Shown one piece after another: positions 28,013 to 37,553 of a stretch of 64,000 nt of DNA. Source of the stretch: DASXUG01 sp964620425 (lineage in GTDB: Bacteria; Pseudomonadota; Gammaproteobacteria; Burkholderiales; Methylophilaceae); the NCBI GenBank assembly GCA_964620425.1, contig CAZUGV010000003.1:179764-243763 (forward strand), in the 5' to 3' direction. Position 1 is the stretch's first letter; every line of letters begins with the position of its first letter. The notes below the pieces were generated by a model. That model was not told where the DNA came from, made no database searches, and was given only the letters and a program-made list of their open reading frames with translations. Both the position numbers and the translations under genes were made by a program.

Positions 28013-31000
28013 ATGAGCTTTTCCAATTTATTTATTCGCCGCCCTATCGCTACCAGCTTGCTCACTTTGGCGGTGACCTTGGCGGGCGTGGTGGCGTTTA
28101 ACTGGCTACCTGTCTCGGCTCTGCCTCAAGTCGATTTCCCCACGATTTCGGTGGATGCGAACTTTCCTGGAGCAAGCCCAGAAACGATGGCAAGGGCGGT
28201 GGCAACGCCACTGGAGCGCTCTTTAGGAACAATAGCAGGCATTAGCGAAATGACTTCTGCTAGTTCTCAAGGCACTACAAAAATCACGCTACAGTTTGAT
28301 TTATCACGCGACATTAACGGTGCGGCGCGCGATGTTCAAGCCGCGATTAACGCAGCGCGCACGCTATTGCCAACTGGCTTGCCGACCAATCCCACTTATC
28401 GCAAGGTCAACCCTGCTGATGCGCCTATCGTCATTATTGCACTCACTTCGGATTCCATTTCCCCAGGCAAATTGTACGATGCAGCTTCCACAGTCATCGC
28501 GCAAAAGTTGTCGCAATTAAAAGGCGTGGGGCAGGTGAGTATTGGTGGTAGCTCACTACCTGCGGTGCGTGTTGAGCTTAACCCCAATGCGCTAAGTCAG
28601 TATGGATTATCGCTAGCGAATGTGAGCAGCGCGATTGCCTCGACCAATGGTCATCGCCCCAAAGGCGTGTTGGAAGCAGGTGATCGCCAATGGCAAATTG
28701 AAGCGAACGACCAAGCAAAAAGTGCAAAAGATTATTTGCCTGTGATTTTAAGTTGTCACAATGGCGCGGCGGTCAGGTTATCTGATGTCGCGGACGTGGT
28801 CGATTCCGTGCAAGATTTACGTAACCAAGGTTTGGCAAATGGCAAGCCTGCGGTGTTGTTGCAAGTGCGTCGTTTGCCTGGTGCCAATATTATTGAGACT
28901 GTCGATGGCATACGCGCGGTGTTGCCCGAATTACGCGCGGCTATTCCCGCTGAAATTAACATTGCCATTGTGAATGACCGTACTCCGACCATACGTGCTT
29001 CGGTACAAGATGTAGAGCGTACTTTGGTCATTTCTGTGGGCTTGGTTATCATGGTGGTGTTCGTATTTCTGCGTAACGCCCGCGCTACGCTTATCCCCAG
29101 CGTTGTTGTGCCAGTTTCTCTCATCGGTACTTTTTGCGTGATGTATCTTTGTGGCTATAGCTTGGATAACCTCTCACTGATGGCGCTCACCGTGGCGACT
29201 GGGTTTGTGGTAGATGATGCGATTGTGGTACTGGAAAACGTATCGCGCCACATCGAGCTTGGCGAAATGCCCTTTCAGGCCGCCATGAAGGGCACGCGTG
29301 AAGTCGCATTTACCGTGGTTTCGATGAGTGTGTCGCTAGTTGCAGTGTTTATTCCCTTGCTGTTAATGGGCGGCATTGTGGGGCGATTGTTGAGTGAATT
29401 TGCGGTGACCTTATCTGTAGCCGTCATTATTTCCTTGGTAATTTCACTCACGACTACTCCCATGATGTGCGCTTATTTGCTCAAACGTCAGGCTGCCACC
29501 AAAACCAACGCTTTCGCGGCATTTGGAGAGCGCGTTTTTGATGGCTTGTTAAATGGCTACAAAAGCAGCTTGGCTGTAGTGTTGCGCCATAATTTTATGA
29601 CCTTACTTGTGCTGTTTGTGGTGATTGGTTTAAGTGTGTATTTATATGTCATTATTCCTAAAGGCTTTTTCCCACAACAAGATACAGGGCGTATTTCAGG
29701 CAATATACAGGCAGATCAAGGCATTTCATTTCAAGCCATGCGCGGTAAATTGGCAGGCTTTATTGCCATTGTGAAACGTGACCCAGCCGTAGAAAATGTA
29801 GTGGGGTTTATCGGTGGCGGGCAACGCAATACGGGCTTTATGTTTGTATCGCTCAAACCGCAATCACAGCGTAAAGAATCTGCGAGCCAAGTGATTGATC
29901 GCTTGCGTCCTAAGTTGTCACGTGTCCCAGGGGCGAGTTTGTTTTTGCAGCCTGACCAAGATATTCGCATGGGTGGGAGGCAGGGAAATGCGCAATATCA
30001 ATACACTTTGCAGGCGGATAGCCTGAAAGATTTACGTACTTGGGAGCCTAAAATTCGTAAAGCTTTGGGGAAAATTGATTCAATTACGGATTTAAATTCT
30101 GATAAACAGGATAAAGGCTACCAAACCAATGTGGTAATAGATCGTGACGCGGCAGCGCGCTTGGGCATTAGCATCAAACAAATTGATGCCACGCTCAATG
30201 GCGCGTTTGGGCAACGCCAAGTATCCACCATTTATGCGCCACTCAATCAATATTATGTGATTATGGAACTCGCCCCGCAATACTGGCAAAGCCCGCAGTC
30301 ATTGGGCGATTTACATTTAATCAACTCAACGGGCGAGGCTGTACCGTTAACTGCATTTAGTCGCGTTGAAGCTGGTTCTGGGCCGCTAGGCGTGAATCAC
30401 CAAGGCCAATTTGCCGCCTCCACTTTTTCGTTTAATTTAAAAGCGGGTGTTTCATTATCGCAAGCGACGCAAGAAATTAACGCCGCCTTTGCCAGCATCG
30501 GCGTACCCAACACGGTGCGTGGTGGCTTTCAAGGCACGGCTAAAGTGTTTCAAGCCTCTTTGGATAACCAACCGTGGTTGATTTTAGCGGCCTTACTCGC
30601 GGTGTATATTGTGTTAGGCATGTTGTACGAGAGCTATATCCACCCGCTGACTATTCTTTCCACCTTGCCATCAGCAGGCATTGGGGCATTATTAGCCTTG
30701 ATAGCGTTTGATGTGGAATTTAATATCATGGCGATGATCGGCGTGATTTTGCTCATTGGCATCGTCAAGAAAAACGCGATTATGATGATTGATTTTGCGA
30801 TTGATGCGCAACGCACCTTAGGCTTGAGTGCGCGTGAGGCGATTTTTGATGCGTGTCAAAAACGCTTTCGCCCTATTATGATGACCACCATGGCTGCCAT
30901 GTTAGGTGCATTACCTTTGGCGTTGGGTACGGGCGAAGGGCATGAATTGCGTCAACCGCTTGGTATTGCTATCGTCGGCGGCTTAATGGTAAGCCAGTTG

Positions 31001-31099
31001 CTCACGCTCTATACCACCCCAGTGGTTTATTTATATTTAGACCAATTAAGCCAATGGTGGCATGCGCGAACTGGCAAGCTATCGCCAGTGGCTGTCTAA
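28013..31099 (+). CDS. RND efflux permease, MdtC/MuxC family
   Basis: The 1028-residue protein parallels the preceding one (MSFSNLFIRRPIATSLLTLAVTLAG; ATGFVVDDAIVVLENVSRHIE; GMLYESYIHPLTILSTLPSAGIGALLAL; GIVKKNAIMMIDFAIDAQRTLGLSAREAI). It is clearly a paralogue, not a recent duplicate. Two adjacent permeases are the mark of MdtABC/MuxABC pumps, which in other bacteria export bile salts, novobiocin and aromatic acids; the substrate here is unknown. Confidence 0.92.
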   Translation: MSFSNLFIRRPIATSLLTLAVTLAGVVAFNWLPVSALPQVDFPTISVDANFPGASPETMARAVATPLERSLGTIAGISEMTSASSQGTTKITLQFDLSRDINGAARDVQAAINAARTLLPTGLPTNPTYRKVNPADAPIVIIALTSDSISPGKLYDAASTVIAQKLSQLKGVGQVSIGGSSLPAVRVELNPNALSQYGLSLANVSSAIASTNGHRPKGVLEAGDRQWQIEANDQAKSAKDYLPVILSCHNGAAVRLSDVADVVDSVQDLRNQGLANGKPAVLLQVRRLPGANIIETVDGIRAVLPELRAAIPAEINIAIVNDRTPTIRASVQDVERTLVISVGLVIMVVFVFLRNARATLIPSVVVPVSLIGTFCVMYLCGYSLDNLSLMALTVATGFVVDDAIVVLENVSRHIELGEMPFQAAMKGTREVAFTVVSMSVSLVAVFIPLLLMGGIVGRLLSEFAVTLSVAVIISLVISLTTTPMMCAYLLKRQAATKTNAFAAFGERVFDGLLNGYKSSLAVVLRHNFMTLLVLFVVIGLSVYLYVIIPKGFFPQQDTGRISGNIQADQGISFQAMRGKLAGFIAIVKRDPAVENVVGFIGGGQRNTGFMFVSLKPQSQRKESASQVIDRLRPKLSRVPGASLFLQPDQDIRMGGRQGNAQYQYTLQADSLKDLRTWEPKIRKALGKIDSITDLNSDKQDKGYQTNVVIDRDAAARLGISIKQIDATLNGAFGQRQVSTIYAPLNQYYVIMELAPQYWQSPQSLGDLHLINSTGEAVPLTAFSRVEAGSGPLGVNHQGQFAASTFSFNLKAGVSLSQATQEINAAFASIGVPNTVRGGFQGTAKVFQASLDNQPWLILAALLAVYIVLGMLYESYIHPLTILSTLPSAGIGALLALIAFDVEFNIMAMIGVILLIGIVKKNAIMMIDFAIDAQRTLGLSAREAIFDACQKRFRPIMMTTMAAMLGALPLALGTGEGHELRQPLGIAIVGGLMVSQLLTLYTTPVVYLYLDQLSQWWHARTGKLSPVAV

Positions 31100-31117
31100 A
31101 CAATGAGGAATACATTT

Positions 31118-32563
31118 GTGAAACCGTTATTGAATCACGCTAACAAAAGCCCGTTGATGATAAGTATGCTACTCAGTAGCTTACTGTTTGCCTGCACCCA
31201 AGGGCCTAATTATGTTAAGCCTGAGGTACCTGTGCCGACCCACTTTAAAGAGCAAGCGGGTTGGAAAGTCGCCGAGCCGCAAGACGTATCGACACATGAT
31301 GATTGGTGGAAGGTATATCACGATGAAGTGTTAAATCAGCTAGTCGCGCAAGTCGCCATTTCAAACCAAAGCCTCAAGGTGGCAGAAGCACAATATCGCC
31401 AAGCCCTCGCTTTGTCTCAACAAGCGCAGGCGGCAAAATATCCCTCCCTGACAGCTAATTTATCGACCATTCGCAGTCGCCCAAGGTCGAATCTGAACAA
31501 CGCCATCAATTTTCTGCCTAATTTAAACACTGCCTACAATGTTAGCCTAGGCGCAAGCTGGGAAACGGATTTGTGGGGGCGTGTTAAACGTACCATAGAA
31601 GCAGGTAATGCGGGGGCGCAAGCCAGCGCCAATGATTTGGCTTCTGCCAAGCTAAGTGTACAAGCGCAATTGGTTCAAAATTATTTCTTATTAAGAATTG
31701 CCGATGCACAAAAAAGCTTGATGAACCGCACCGTTGCTTCATTTGAAAAATCGCTGAAACTCACCCAAAACCAATATGCTGTGGGCATTGTGTCGCGTGC
31801 GGATGTCGTAGCGGCAGAAACCCAACTCAAATCCGCAAAAGCCCAAGCGGTGAATGAAGATGTCGCACGCGCCCAGCTAGAACACGCCATTGCCATTTTA
31901 ATTGGTAAAGCCCCTGCCGATTTTGCGATCACCCCCACTGAAACACTCACAGCACAGCTACCAGAATCAATCCCCCTCGTGGTGCCATCAAAACTACTAG
32001 AGCGCCGTCCAGATATTGCTGCGGCTGAACGGCGCATTGCCCAAGCCAATGCACAAATTGGCGTGGTACAAGCTGCTTATTATCCTGATTTAACCATCTC
32101 AGCGACTGCTGGTTTTCAAAGCAATAACTTTTCGAGATGGCTCACCTACCCAGCGCGCTTTTGGTCACTAGGCCCGACCTTCGCACAAACCATTTTTGAT
32201 GGTGGTTTGCGTAAAGCCCAAAGCGCCCAAGCCATTGCAGCTTATGATGAAAATGTTGCCAATTATCGGCAAACCATTTTAGGCGCATTTCAAGAGGTAG
32301 AAGATAATCTTTCCACGCTCAACACCCTCGCGCAAGAAGCGCAGTTACAAGATGATGCCGTTAAATCAGCCCGTGAATCCGTCAACCTAGCCACCAATCA
32401 GTACAAAGCTGGGATAGTCAACTACCTGAATGTTATCAATACAGAAACGACAGCGTTAAACAATGAAAGAACCGCGCTGAGTATTCAAAGCAATCAGTTA
32501 GTGGCTAGTGTCTTGCTAATCAAGGGCCTCGGTGGGGGCTGGAAATCTAGTCCGGCTAAGTAA
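31118..32563 (+). CDS. RND efflux outer-membrane lipoprotein channel (NodT/OpmB family)
   Basis: I start at GTG 31118, preceded by TGAGGA eight bases upstream; ATG 31103 is an alternative with no ribosome-binding site. A lipobox (LLSSLLFAC) gives a lipid-anchored N-terminal Cys before TQGPNYVKPEVPVP. Two outer-membrane-efflux repeats follow (NQLVAQVAISNQSLKVAEAQYRQA and RRPDIAAAERRIAQANAQIGVVQAAYYPDLTISA), as in OprM/TolC-type trimers. Being encoded in the same operon as the adaptor and both permeases fits the MuxABC-OpmB layout. Confidence 0.9.
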   Translation: MKPLLNHANKSPLMISMLLSSLLFACTQGPNYVKPEVPVPTHFKEQAGWKVAEPQDVSTHDDWWKVYHDEVLNQLVAQVAISNQSLKVAEAQYRQALALSQQAQAAKYPSLTANLSTIRSRPRSNLNNAINFLPNLNTAYNVSLGASWETDLWGRVKRTIEAGNAGAQASANDLASAKLSVQAQLVQNYFLLRIADAQKSLMNRTVASFEKSLKLTQNQYAVGIVSRADVVAAETQLKSAKAQAVNEDVARAQLEHAIAILIGKAPADFAITPTETLTAQLPESIPLVVPSKLLERRPDIAAAERRIAQANAQIGVVQAAYYPDLTISATAGFQSNNFSRWLTYPARFWSLGPTFAQTIFDGGLRKAQSAQAIAAYDENVANYRQTILGAFQEVEDNLSTLNTLAQEAQLQDDAVKSARESVNLATNQYKAGIVNYLNVINTETTALNNERTALSIQSNQLVASVLLIKGLGGGWKSSPAK

Positions 32564-32868
32564 ATCGTGAAACTGAATTCAATTAGGAAAATTTGGTTAC
32601 TGGCACATCAGATACCTAGCTAGTACATCTGTAATAGCAAGTGGGTCTGTAACAACATCAACATTTTCCTACTTGCTCCCTGTTAGCCCATCTCATATGT
32701 GGGCTTTTTTGCGGCTTAAATCATCATTGAGGTCTTCGAGAAGGATAAGACTACTCGTCTATCCTCGAATTAAGGGGTGTTTACCTGTTTTGTTTCTAGG
32801 CTTGATTTTCTATATTTTTCTGCATAATGGTGTTGTACTCACACCACAAGTCAATAGAAAGGTTGAAA
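32564..32868. other. Spacer between efflux and flagellar operons
   Basis: These 305 bases hold the efflux terminator (32685-32711) and the region before fliL. The open frames that cross it do not look like protein-coding sequence. A flagellar promoter is expected here, but no consensus sigma-54 or sigma-28 site could be pointed to with confidence. Confidence 0.5.
32685..32711 (+). terminator. Intrinsic terminator of the RND operon
   Basis: The arms agccca and tgggct enclose a nine-base loop (tctcatatg) and are followed by a run of six T. The hairpin lies about 120 bases after the stop codon of the outer-membrane channel gene. Confidence 0.7.
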
Positions 32869-33375
32869 ATGGCACAAGCACCAAAGGCTGCTCCAGCTGC
32901 GGAGGGATCAGAAGCGCCCGCACCAAAGTCGAATAAAAAGTTAATTATTATCATTGCTGCTGTGGCGATATTAGCGGGTGGTGGCGGTGCTGCTTGGTAT
33001 TTTATGCAGCCGAAACATGATGAGCATAAAAAAGAAGAGGTAAAGCATGAACCAGAAACGCCACCAGTATTTGTGACGTTGGAAAGTTTTACTGTGAATC
33101 TTCAGCCTGACCCAGATGAGAAGTTTTTACAGGTGGATTTAACCGTGAAAGTGGCTAAACCAGAACAGGAAGAAGAGCTCAAGCATCATATGCCAGAAAT
33201 TCGCAACAGAGTGTTGATGTTGTTGACTAGTAAAAAGGCTTCAGAGTTGACAACACTTGAGGGTAAAAATGCGCTCGCTAAAGAAATTACTGAGCAGATT
33301 AAGCTGCCTTTTAGTAAGGAAGGTCACCCGCAAGAAGTGCTGGGCGTATTCTTTACCTCTTTTGTAGTGCAGTAA
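32869..33375 (+). CDS. fliL: Flagellar basal-body-associated protein FliL
   Basis: ATG 32869 (MAQAPKAAPAAEG) is preceded by GAAAGG and gives a 168-residue protein; the in-frame ATG at 32827 would add an unlikely 14 residues. One membrane helix (KLIIIIAAVAILAGGGGAAWYFM) and a periplasmic domain with FVTLESFTVNLQPD and FLQVDLTVKV mark FliL, which supports motor torque and stator function. It opens the fliLMNOPQR row. Confidence 0.9.
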   Translation: MAQAPKAAPAAEGSEAPAPKSNKKLIIIIAAVAILAGGGGAAWYFMQPKHDEHKKEEVKHEPETPPVFVTLESFTVNLQPDPDEKFLQVDLTVKVAKPEQEEELKHHMPEIRNRVLMLLTSKKASELTTLEGKNALAKEITEQIKLPFSKEGHPQEVLGVFFTSFVVQ

Positions 33376-33482
33376 CACTAAGATAATGCAGTAAAACGTT
33401 ATTTAGTAAAAAGTTTAAGTTGAATAATCGTTGATTCATTTGGTTTTGCTTAATCAATTGATACTGATTTTAAAGGTTTATT

Positions 33483-34484
33483 ATGTCTGAGTTTTTATCC
33501 CAAGATGAAGTTGATGCCCTGCTCAAAGGCGTGGGTGGGGATCAGGATGATGATAAGCCAGAGATTGACCCTTCTCAGGTTAGAACTTATAACCTAGCCA
33601 CACAAGAGCGTATTGTACGTGGGCGCATGCCTACGCTTGAAATCATTAACGAGCGCTTTGCACGTTTAATTCGCATTGAGTTGTTTAATTTCTTGCGACG
33701 CACAATTGAAGTGTCGGTCGGCCCTGTTCGGATTACTAAGTACAGTGATTTTATTCGTAACTTGGTGGTACCTACCAACCTTAATTTGATTAAAGTTGAT
33801 CCGTTTCGTGGTAACGCTTTGTTTGTGATGGATCCAACATTGGTATTTTTGGTTATTGACAATATGTTTGGCGGAGATGGTCGCTTTCATACTAGGGTTG
33901 AGGGGCGTGAGTTTTCAGATACCGAGCAACGTATTATTCAAAATATTTTGGGCATTATGCTGGATACCTATACCAAATCTTGGGAGCCCGTGCATCCAGT
34001 CAAATTTGAGTATTTGCGCTCTGAAGTGAATACGCAGTTTGTGAATATTGCCACACCTAACGAGGTGGTGGTGGCCGTGACTTATAACATTGAGTTGGGC
34101 TCGAATGGGGGTGAGGTGCATTTTTGTATGCCTTACGCCATGATTGAGCCGATTCGCGATAAATTGAGCTCGCCGCTACAAGGCGAAACGCTTGAGGTTG
34201 ATAAGCGTTGGGTTAAGTTAATGACGCAGCAAATTCAATCTGCTGAAGTTGAAATTGTCGCCAATTTGGGGCATGCAAAAATGCACATGGAAGATGTTGT
34301 GGAATTGAAAGTGGGCGATGTGATACCGCTTAATATTTCAGAAACGGTAGAAGCGAAAATCTCAAATGTTCCTGTCATGGATTGTCGATACGGTGTGTTT
34401 AACGGGCAGTATGCTTTACGAGTGGAAAAATTATTACGTTCAAATTCAATGGAATATGTAAAAGGAGAATCCTATGGCGAATGA
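33483..34484 (+). CDS. fliM: Flagellar motor switch protein FliM
   Basis: The 333-residue protein starts with the CheY-binding peptide LSQDEVDALLKGV, has the middle CheC-like domain (FGGDGRFHTRVEGREFSDTEQRII) and ends in a SpoA domain (VELKVGDVIPLNISETVEAKISNVPVMDCRYGVFNGQYALRVEKLL). It belongs to the C ring that sets rotation direction. Its last codons overlap the start of fliN by 11 bases. Confidence 0.96.
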   Translation: MSEFLSQDEVDALLKGVGGDQDDDKPEIDPSQVRTYNLATQERIVRGRMPTLEIINERFARLIRIELFNFLRRTIEVSVGPVRITKYSDFIRNLVVPTNLNLIKVDPFRGNALFVMDPTLVFLVIDNMFGGDGRFHTRVEGREFSDTEQRIIQNILGIMLDTYTKSWEPVHPVKFEYLRSEVNTQFVNIATPNEVVVAVTYNIELGSNGGEVHFCMPYAMIEPIRDKLSSPLQGETLEVDKRWVKLMTQQIQSAEVEIVANLGHAKMHMEDVVELKVGDVIPLNISETVEAKISNVPVMDCRYGVFNGQYALRVEKLLRSNSMEYVKGESYGE

Positions 34485-34986
34485 TCCAGCCTTAGCGGAA
34501 GAAAATGGCGTTGAAACAATTGCGGAGGATGATTGGGGTGCCGCAATGGCTGAGCAAGCCTCTGTTGACGCTGGTGCAGCTGATGCAGCTGATGCAGCAG
34601 CCGATGATTGGGGTGCTGCTATGTCTGAGCAAAGCGCGGCGGAAAATTCAGCTTTGCAAAATGGTGGCCAGCAGTCTGCCGTATTTACTGAGTTCTCACC
34701 CAAAAATACACTCAAGGGTACTGAAACCGATATTGATTTTATTTTAGATATTCCCGTACAACTCACGGTAGAGTTAGGGCGAACCAAAATTGCGATTAAA
34801 AACTTGTTGCAACTTGCCCAAGGTTCTGTTGTAGAACTGGAAGGCATGGCTGGTGAGCCGATGGATGTGTTGGTGAATGGCTTTTTGATAGCACAAGGCG
34901 AAGTAGTGGTGGTGAATGATAAGTTTGGGATTCGTCTTACCGACATCATTACGCCTGCTGAACGTATTCGTAAGATTAATCGTTAA
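34474..34986 (+). CDS. fliN: Flagellar motor switch protein FliN
   Basis: AAAGGAG precedes ATG 34474. The 170-residue protein has an Ala/Asp-rich N-terminal extension with a duplicated DDWGAAM(A/S)EQ motif, then the SpoA domain DIDFILDIPVQLTVELGRTKIAIKNLLQLAQGSVVELEGMAGEPMDVLVNGFLIAQGEVVVVNDKFGIRLTDI. FliN is the lowest layer of the switch and binds the export apparatus. The doubled DDWGAAM motif recalls the FliH-binding or sequence-spacing segments of longer FliN forms; its role here is inferred. Confidence 0.95.
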   Translation: MANDPALAEENGVETIAEDDWGAAMAEQASVDAGAADAADAAADDWGAAMSEQSAAENSALQNGGQQSAVFTEFSPKNTLKGTETDIDFILDIPVQLTVELGRTKIAIKNLLQLAQGSVVELEGMAGEPMDVLVNGFLIAQGEVVVVNDKFGIRLTDIITPAERIRKINR

Positions 34987-35053
34987 TGAGATATTAAGTG
35001 TGAATCTAGATGGATTGCCAATCCAGAATAACTTGAAGTTAAAAACTGCATAT

Positions 35054-35497
35054 ATGAAAAAAACAACACTATTTACTGCAATTTTTGTTTTTAGCCAGCC
35101 AGTATTGGCAGAGACAAGCAACCATATTTCGGCTGCCCCTACTTTAGCCAAAATGTTTTTTGGGTTGCTAGCGGTGCTCGCAGTGATGATGTTGATCGCT
35201 TGGCTATTAAAACGCGCTATGCCGAATGGTTTAGGGCAAAGTGCTGTGGCAAAAATTGTTGGTGGCGTCAGTGTTGGTTCCCGTGAACGGGTTGTGGTGG
35301 TAGAAGTGGGTGGGCGCTGGATTGTGGTGGGTGTAGCCCCAGGTCAGGTGACCAGTTTAGCGAATATTGAACAAGGTGCGAAGGTTGATCAAGTAATTAG
35401 TGTCGATCAATCTGTCAGTACCGCTTCAACCCAGACAGTTTCGATTCCACCATTTTCGCAGTGGTTAAACAATTCGTTTAGCAAATTTAAGCGTTAA
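35054..35497 (+). CDS. fliO: Flagellar biosynthesis protein FliO
   Basis: ATG 35054 gives 147 residues with a signal-like N-terminus (MKKTTLFTAIFVFSQPVLA) and one strong membrane helix (MFFGLLAVLAVMMLIAWLL). The cytoplasmic part has VGGVSVGSRERVVVVEVGGRWIVVGVAPGQVTSLANI, the FliO domain. FliO helps assemble the FliP-FliR export gate. The frame is open upstream, but that part matches nothing in the family. Confidence 0.88.
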   Translation: MKKTTLFTAIFVFSQPVLAETSNHISAAPTLAKMFFGLLAVLAVMMLIAWLLKRAMPNGLGQSAVAKIVGGVSVGSRERVVVVEVGGRWIVVGVAPGQVTSLANIEQGAKVDQVISVDQSVSTASTQTVSIPPFSQWLNNSFSKFKR

Positions 35498-35549
35498 TTT
35501 GTAAAAGATTCATCAGGCGCTAGATTAATTTACTACTTAGACTTACATA

Positions 35550-36311
35550 ATGAGCTGGTCAATCATGCATTTGCAAAAAATTAAAATTCTACTTGTTATA
35601 GCCTTATTGCTCCCACTCTCCGTGTGGGCAGCTAACAATGGTTTGCCTGTAATTAACGCAAACCCTACGGCAGGCGGGGGGCAAAACTACAGTTTGAGCT
35701 TGCAAACGCTCATTTTGATGACGTCACTTACGTTTATCCCAGCGGCATTGCTGATGATGACAGGGTTTACGCGCATTATTATCGTATTGTCTTTATTACG
35801 GCAGGCGTTGGGCACACAATCTGCACCTCCAAACCAAGTGATGATTGGGTTGGCTTTGTTCCTGACTTTTTTTGTGATGTCGCCTGTATTTGACAAAATT
35901 TATACCGAGGCTTATCAACCGCTAGAAGAAGACAAAATTACCATGCAAGAGGCATTGGAAAAAGGTGTGCAGCCACTTAAAACGTTTATGCTAAAACAAA
36001 CCCGTGAAAGTGATTTAGCCTTATTTGCCAAAATGGCACAGGTTGAAAAAATTGAAACACCAGCGGATGTACCTTTAAGAATTTTAGTTCCCGCATTTAT
36101 GACCAGTGAATTAAAAACTGCATTTCAAATTGGATTTGCCATTTTTATCCCATTTTTGATTATTGATATGGTGGTTGCTAGCGTGTTGATGGCGATGGGG
36201 ATGATGATGGTATCGCCAGCAATTGTAGCGTTACCATTCAAAATGATGCTGTTTGTGTTGGTGGACGGATGGCAGCTCATTTTAGGCTCACTCGTACAAA
36301 GTTTTTATTGA
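35550..36311 (+). CDS. fliP: Flagellar export gate protein FliP
   Basis: The 253-residue protein has a signal peptide (IKILLVIALLLPLSVWAA) and the conserved core TLIFxxMTSLTFIPAALLMMTGFTRIIIVLSLLRQALGTQSAPPNQVMIGLALFLTFFVMSP, followed by DMVVASVLMAMGMMMVSPAIVALPFK. FliP builds the helical export gate with FliQ and FliR. ATG 35565 is a possible alternative start. Confidence 0.95.
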   Translation: MSWSIMHLQKIKILLVIALLLPLSVWAANNGLPVINANPTAGGGQNYSLSLQTLILMTSLTFIPAALLMMTGFTRIIIVLSLLRQALGTQSAPPNQVMIGLALFLTFFVMSPVFDKIYTEAYQPLEEDKITMQEALEKGVQPLKTFMLKQTRESDLALFAKMAQVEKIETPADVPLRILVPAFMTSELKTAFQIGFAIFIPFLIIDMVVASVLMAMGMMMVSPAIVALPFKMMLFVLVDGWQLILGSLVQSFY

Positions 36312-36326
36312 ATCTAAGGAATAAAC

Positions 36327-36596
36327 ATGACCCCAGAAAGCGTAATGACACTCGGTCGAGATGCAATGGAAATGACGTTATTAGTTTCTGCCCCAATGTT
36401 GCTAGCAGCGCTTGTGATTGGTTTGCTTGTTAGTATTTTTCAAGCGGCCACGCAAATAAACGAAGCGACCTTATCTTTTATCCCCAAACTCACAGGGGTG
36501 TTTGCGGTGCTTGTAATTGCTGGCCCCTGGATGCTGACAACTATGGTGGATTACATGCGCCTAGTCTTTACCAGCCTACCAGCAATGGCAAACTAG
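36327..36596 (+). CDS. fliQ: Flagellar export gate protein FliQ
   Basis: The 89-residue protein has two membrane helices (LVSAPMLLAALVIGLLVSIFQAATQINEATL and FVLVIAGPWMLTTMVDY-like) and the FQAATQINEATLSFIPKL motif diagnostic for FliQ. It lies 15 bases after fliP and 12 before fliR. Confidence 0.95.
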   Translation: MTPESVMTLGRDAMEMTLLVSAPMLLAALVIGLLVSIFQAATQINEATLSFIPKLTGVFAVLVIAGPWMLTTMVDYMRLVFTSLPAMAN

Positions 36597-36608
36597 CCCC
36601 AGATTCAT

Positions 36609-37388
36609 ATGGTTTCATTTAGCAGCGATTTGCTACAAAGCTTGATTGTAAGCCTTATTTTTCCGCTTACACGTGTTTTGGGGGTCATAGCTGCTGCGCC
36701 TATTTTCAATCATCCCTCTATCCCCAAACGGGTAAAGTTAGGCTTGGGAATTTTAATTACCATGGCAGTTACTCCCACGATTGCCGATTTGCCCAATATC
36801 CAAATTTTTTCTTTTCAAGGCTTGATGATTCTTGTAGAGCAACTCATTATTGGCTTGGCAATGGGTTTTAGTATGCGTATTGTATTTGCAGCCATGGAGT
36901 TAGCAGGGTTTTTAATCGGCACTTCCATGGGTTTGGGGTTTGCGCAATTCTATGACCCGATGTCGCAAGGTCAATCTATGGCGTTGAGCCAGCTCATGAT
37001 GATGCTTGCTATGATGGTATTTTTAAGTATGGACGGGCATTTGGTGATGGTATCCACCATTGCAGAAAGCTTTGTTTGGCTACCAATTACCCTACAACAC
37101 ACTGCTTTACATTCTATGGATATTGCTATGTGGGGGGCGGATATTTTTAATGCAGGCTTATTGCTTGCTATGCCTGCGTTGGCAGCATTGCTGATGGTCA
37201 ATATGGCGATGGGTATCTTAACCAAAACCGCACCTCAGCTAAACTTGTTCGGCATTGGCTTCCCCGTCACCATAAGTGTAGGTTTTTTGGTAGTGATGCT
37301 CACCTTGCCAAATATGCTAAAGCCTTTAGAAAACATGATCCATCAAGGCATTGCGCGCATGCATCAAACGAGTGGCATGCCAAACTAG
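36609..37388 (+). CDS. fliR: Flagellar export gate protein FliR
   Basis: The 259-residue protein shows six hydrophobic helices and the family segments FPLTRVLGVIAAAPIFNHPSIPKRVKLGLGILITMAVTP, GFSMRIVFAAMELAGFLIG and the FYDPMSQGQS region. It closes the fliLMNOPQR block. No flhB or flhA follows. Confidence 0.94.
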   Translation: MVSFSSDLLQSLIVSLIFPLTRVLGVIAAAPIFNHPSIPKRVKLGLGILITMAVTPTIADLPNIQIFSFQGLMILVEQLIIGLAMGFSMRIVFAAMELAGFLIGTSMGLGFAQFYDPMSQGQSMALSQLMMMLAMMVFLSMDGHLVMVSTIAESFVWLPITLQHTALHSMDIAMWGADIFNAGLLLAMPALAALLMVNMAMGILTKTAPQLNLFGIGFPVTISVGFLVVMLTLPNMLKPLENMIHQGIARMHQTSGMPN

Positions 37389-37553
37389 TGACGACTCAAC
37401 GCTGATTCTCCTCCCCAAGTAAGCTATAAGCCTGCTCGATATAAGCATTAAACTATTTGCACACATATTTTCAATGTGGTACTTTGATTCTCGGAATGGG
37501 GTTCACCAAGATGATCTGTTGGATATTTTAGCGTTCACAATCTGGAGATGAAA

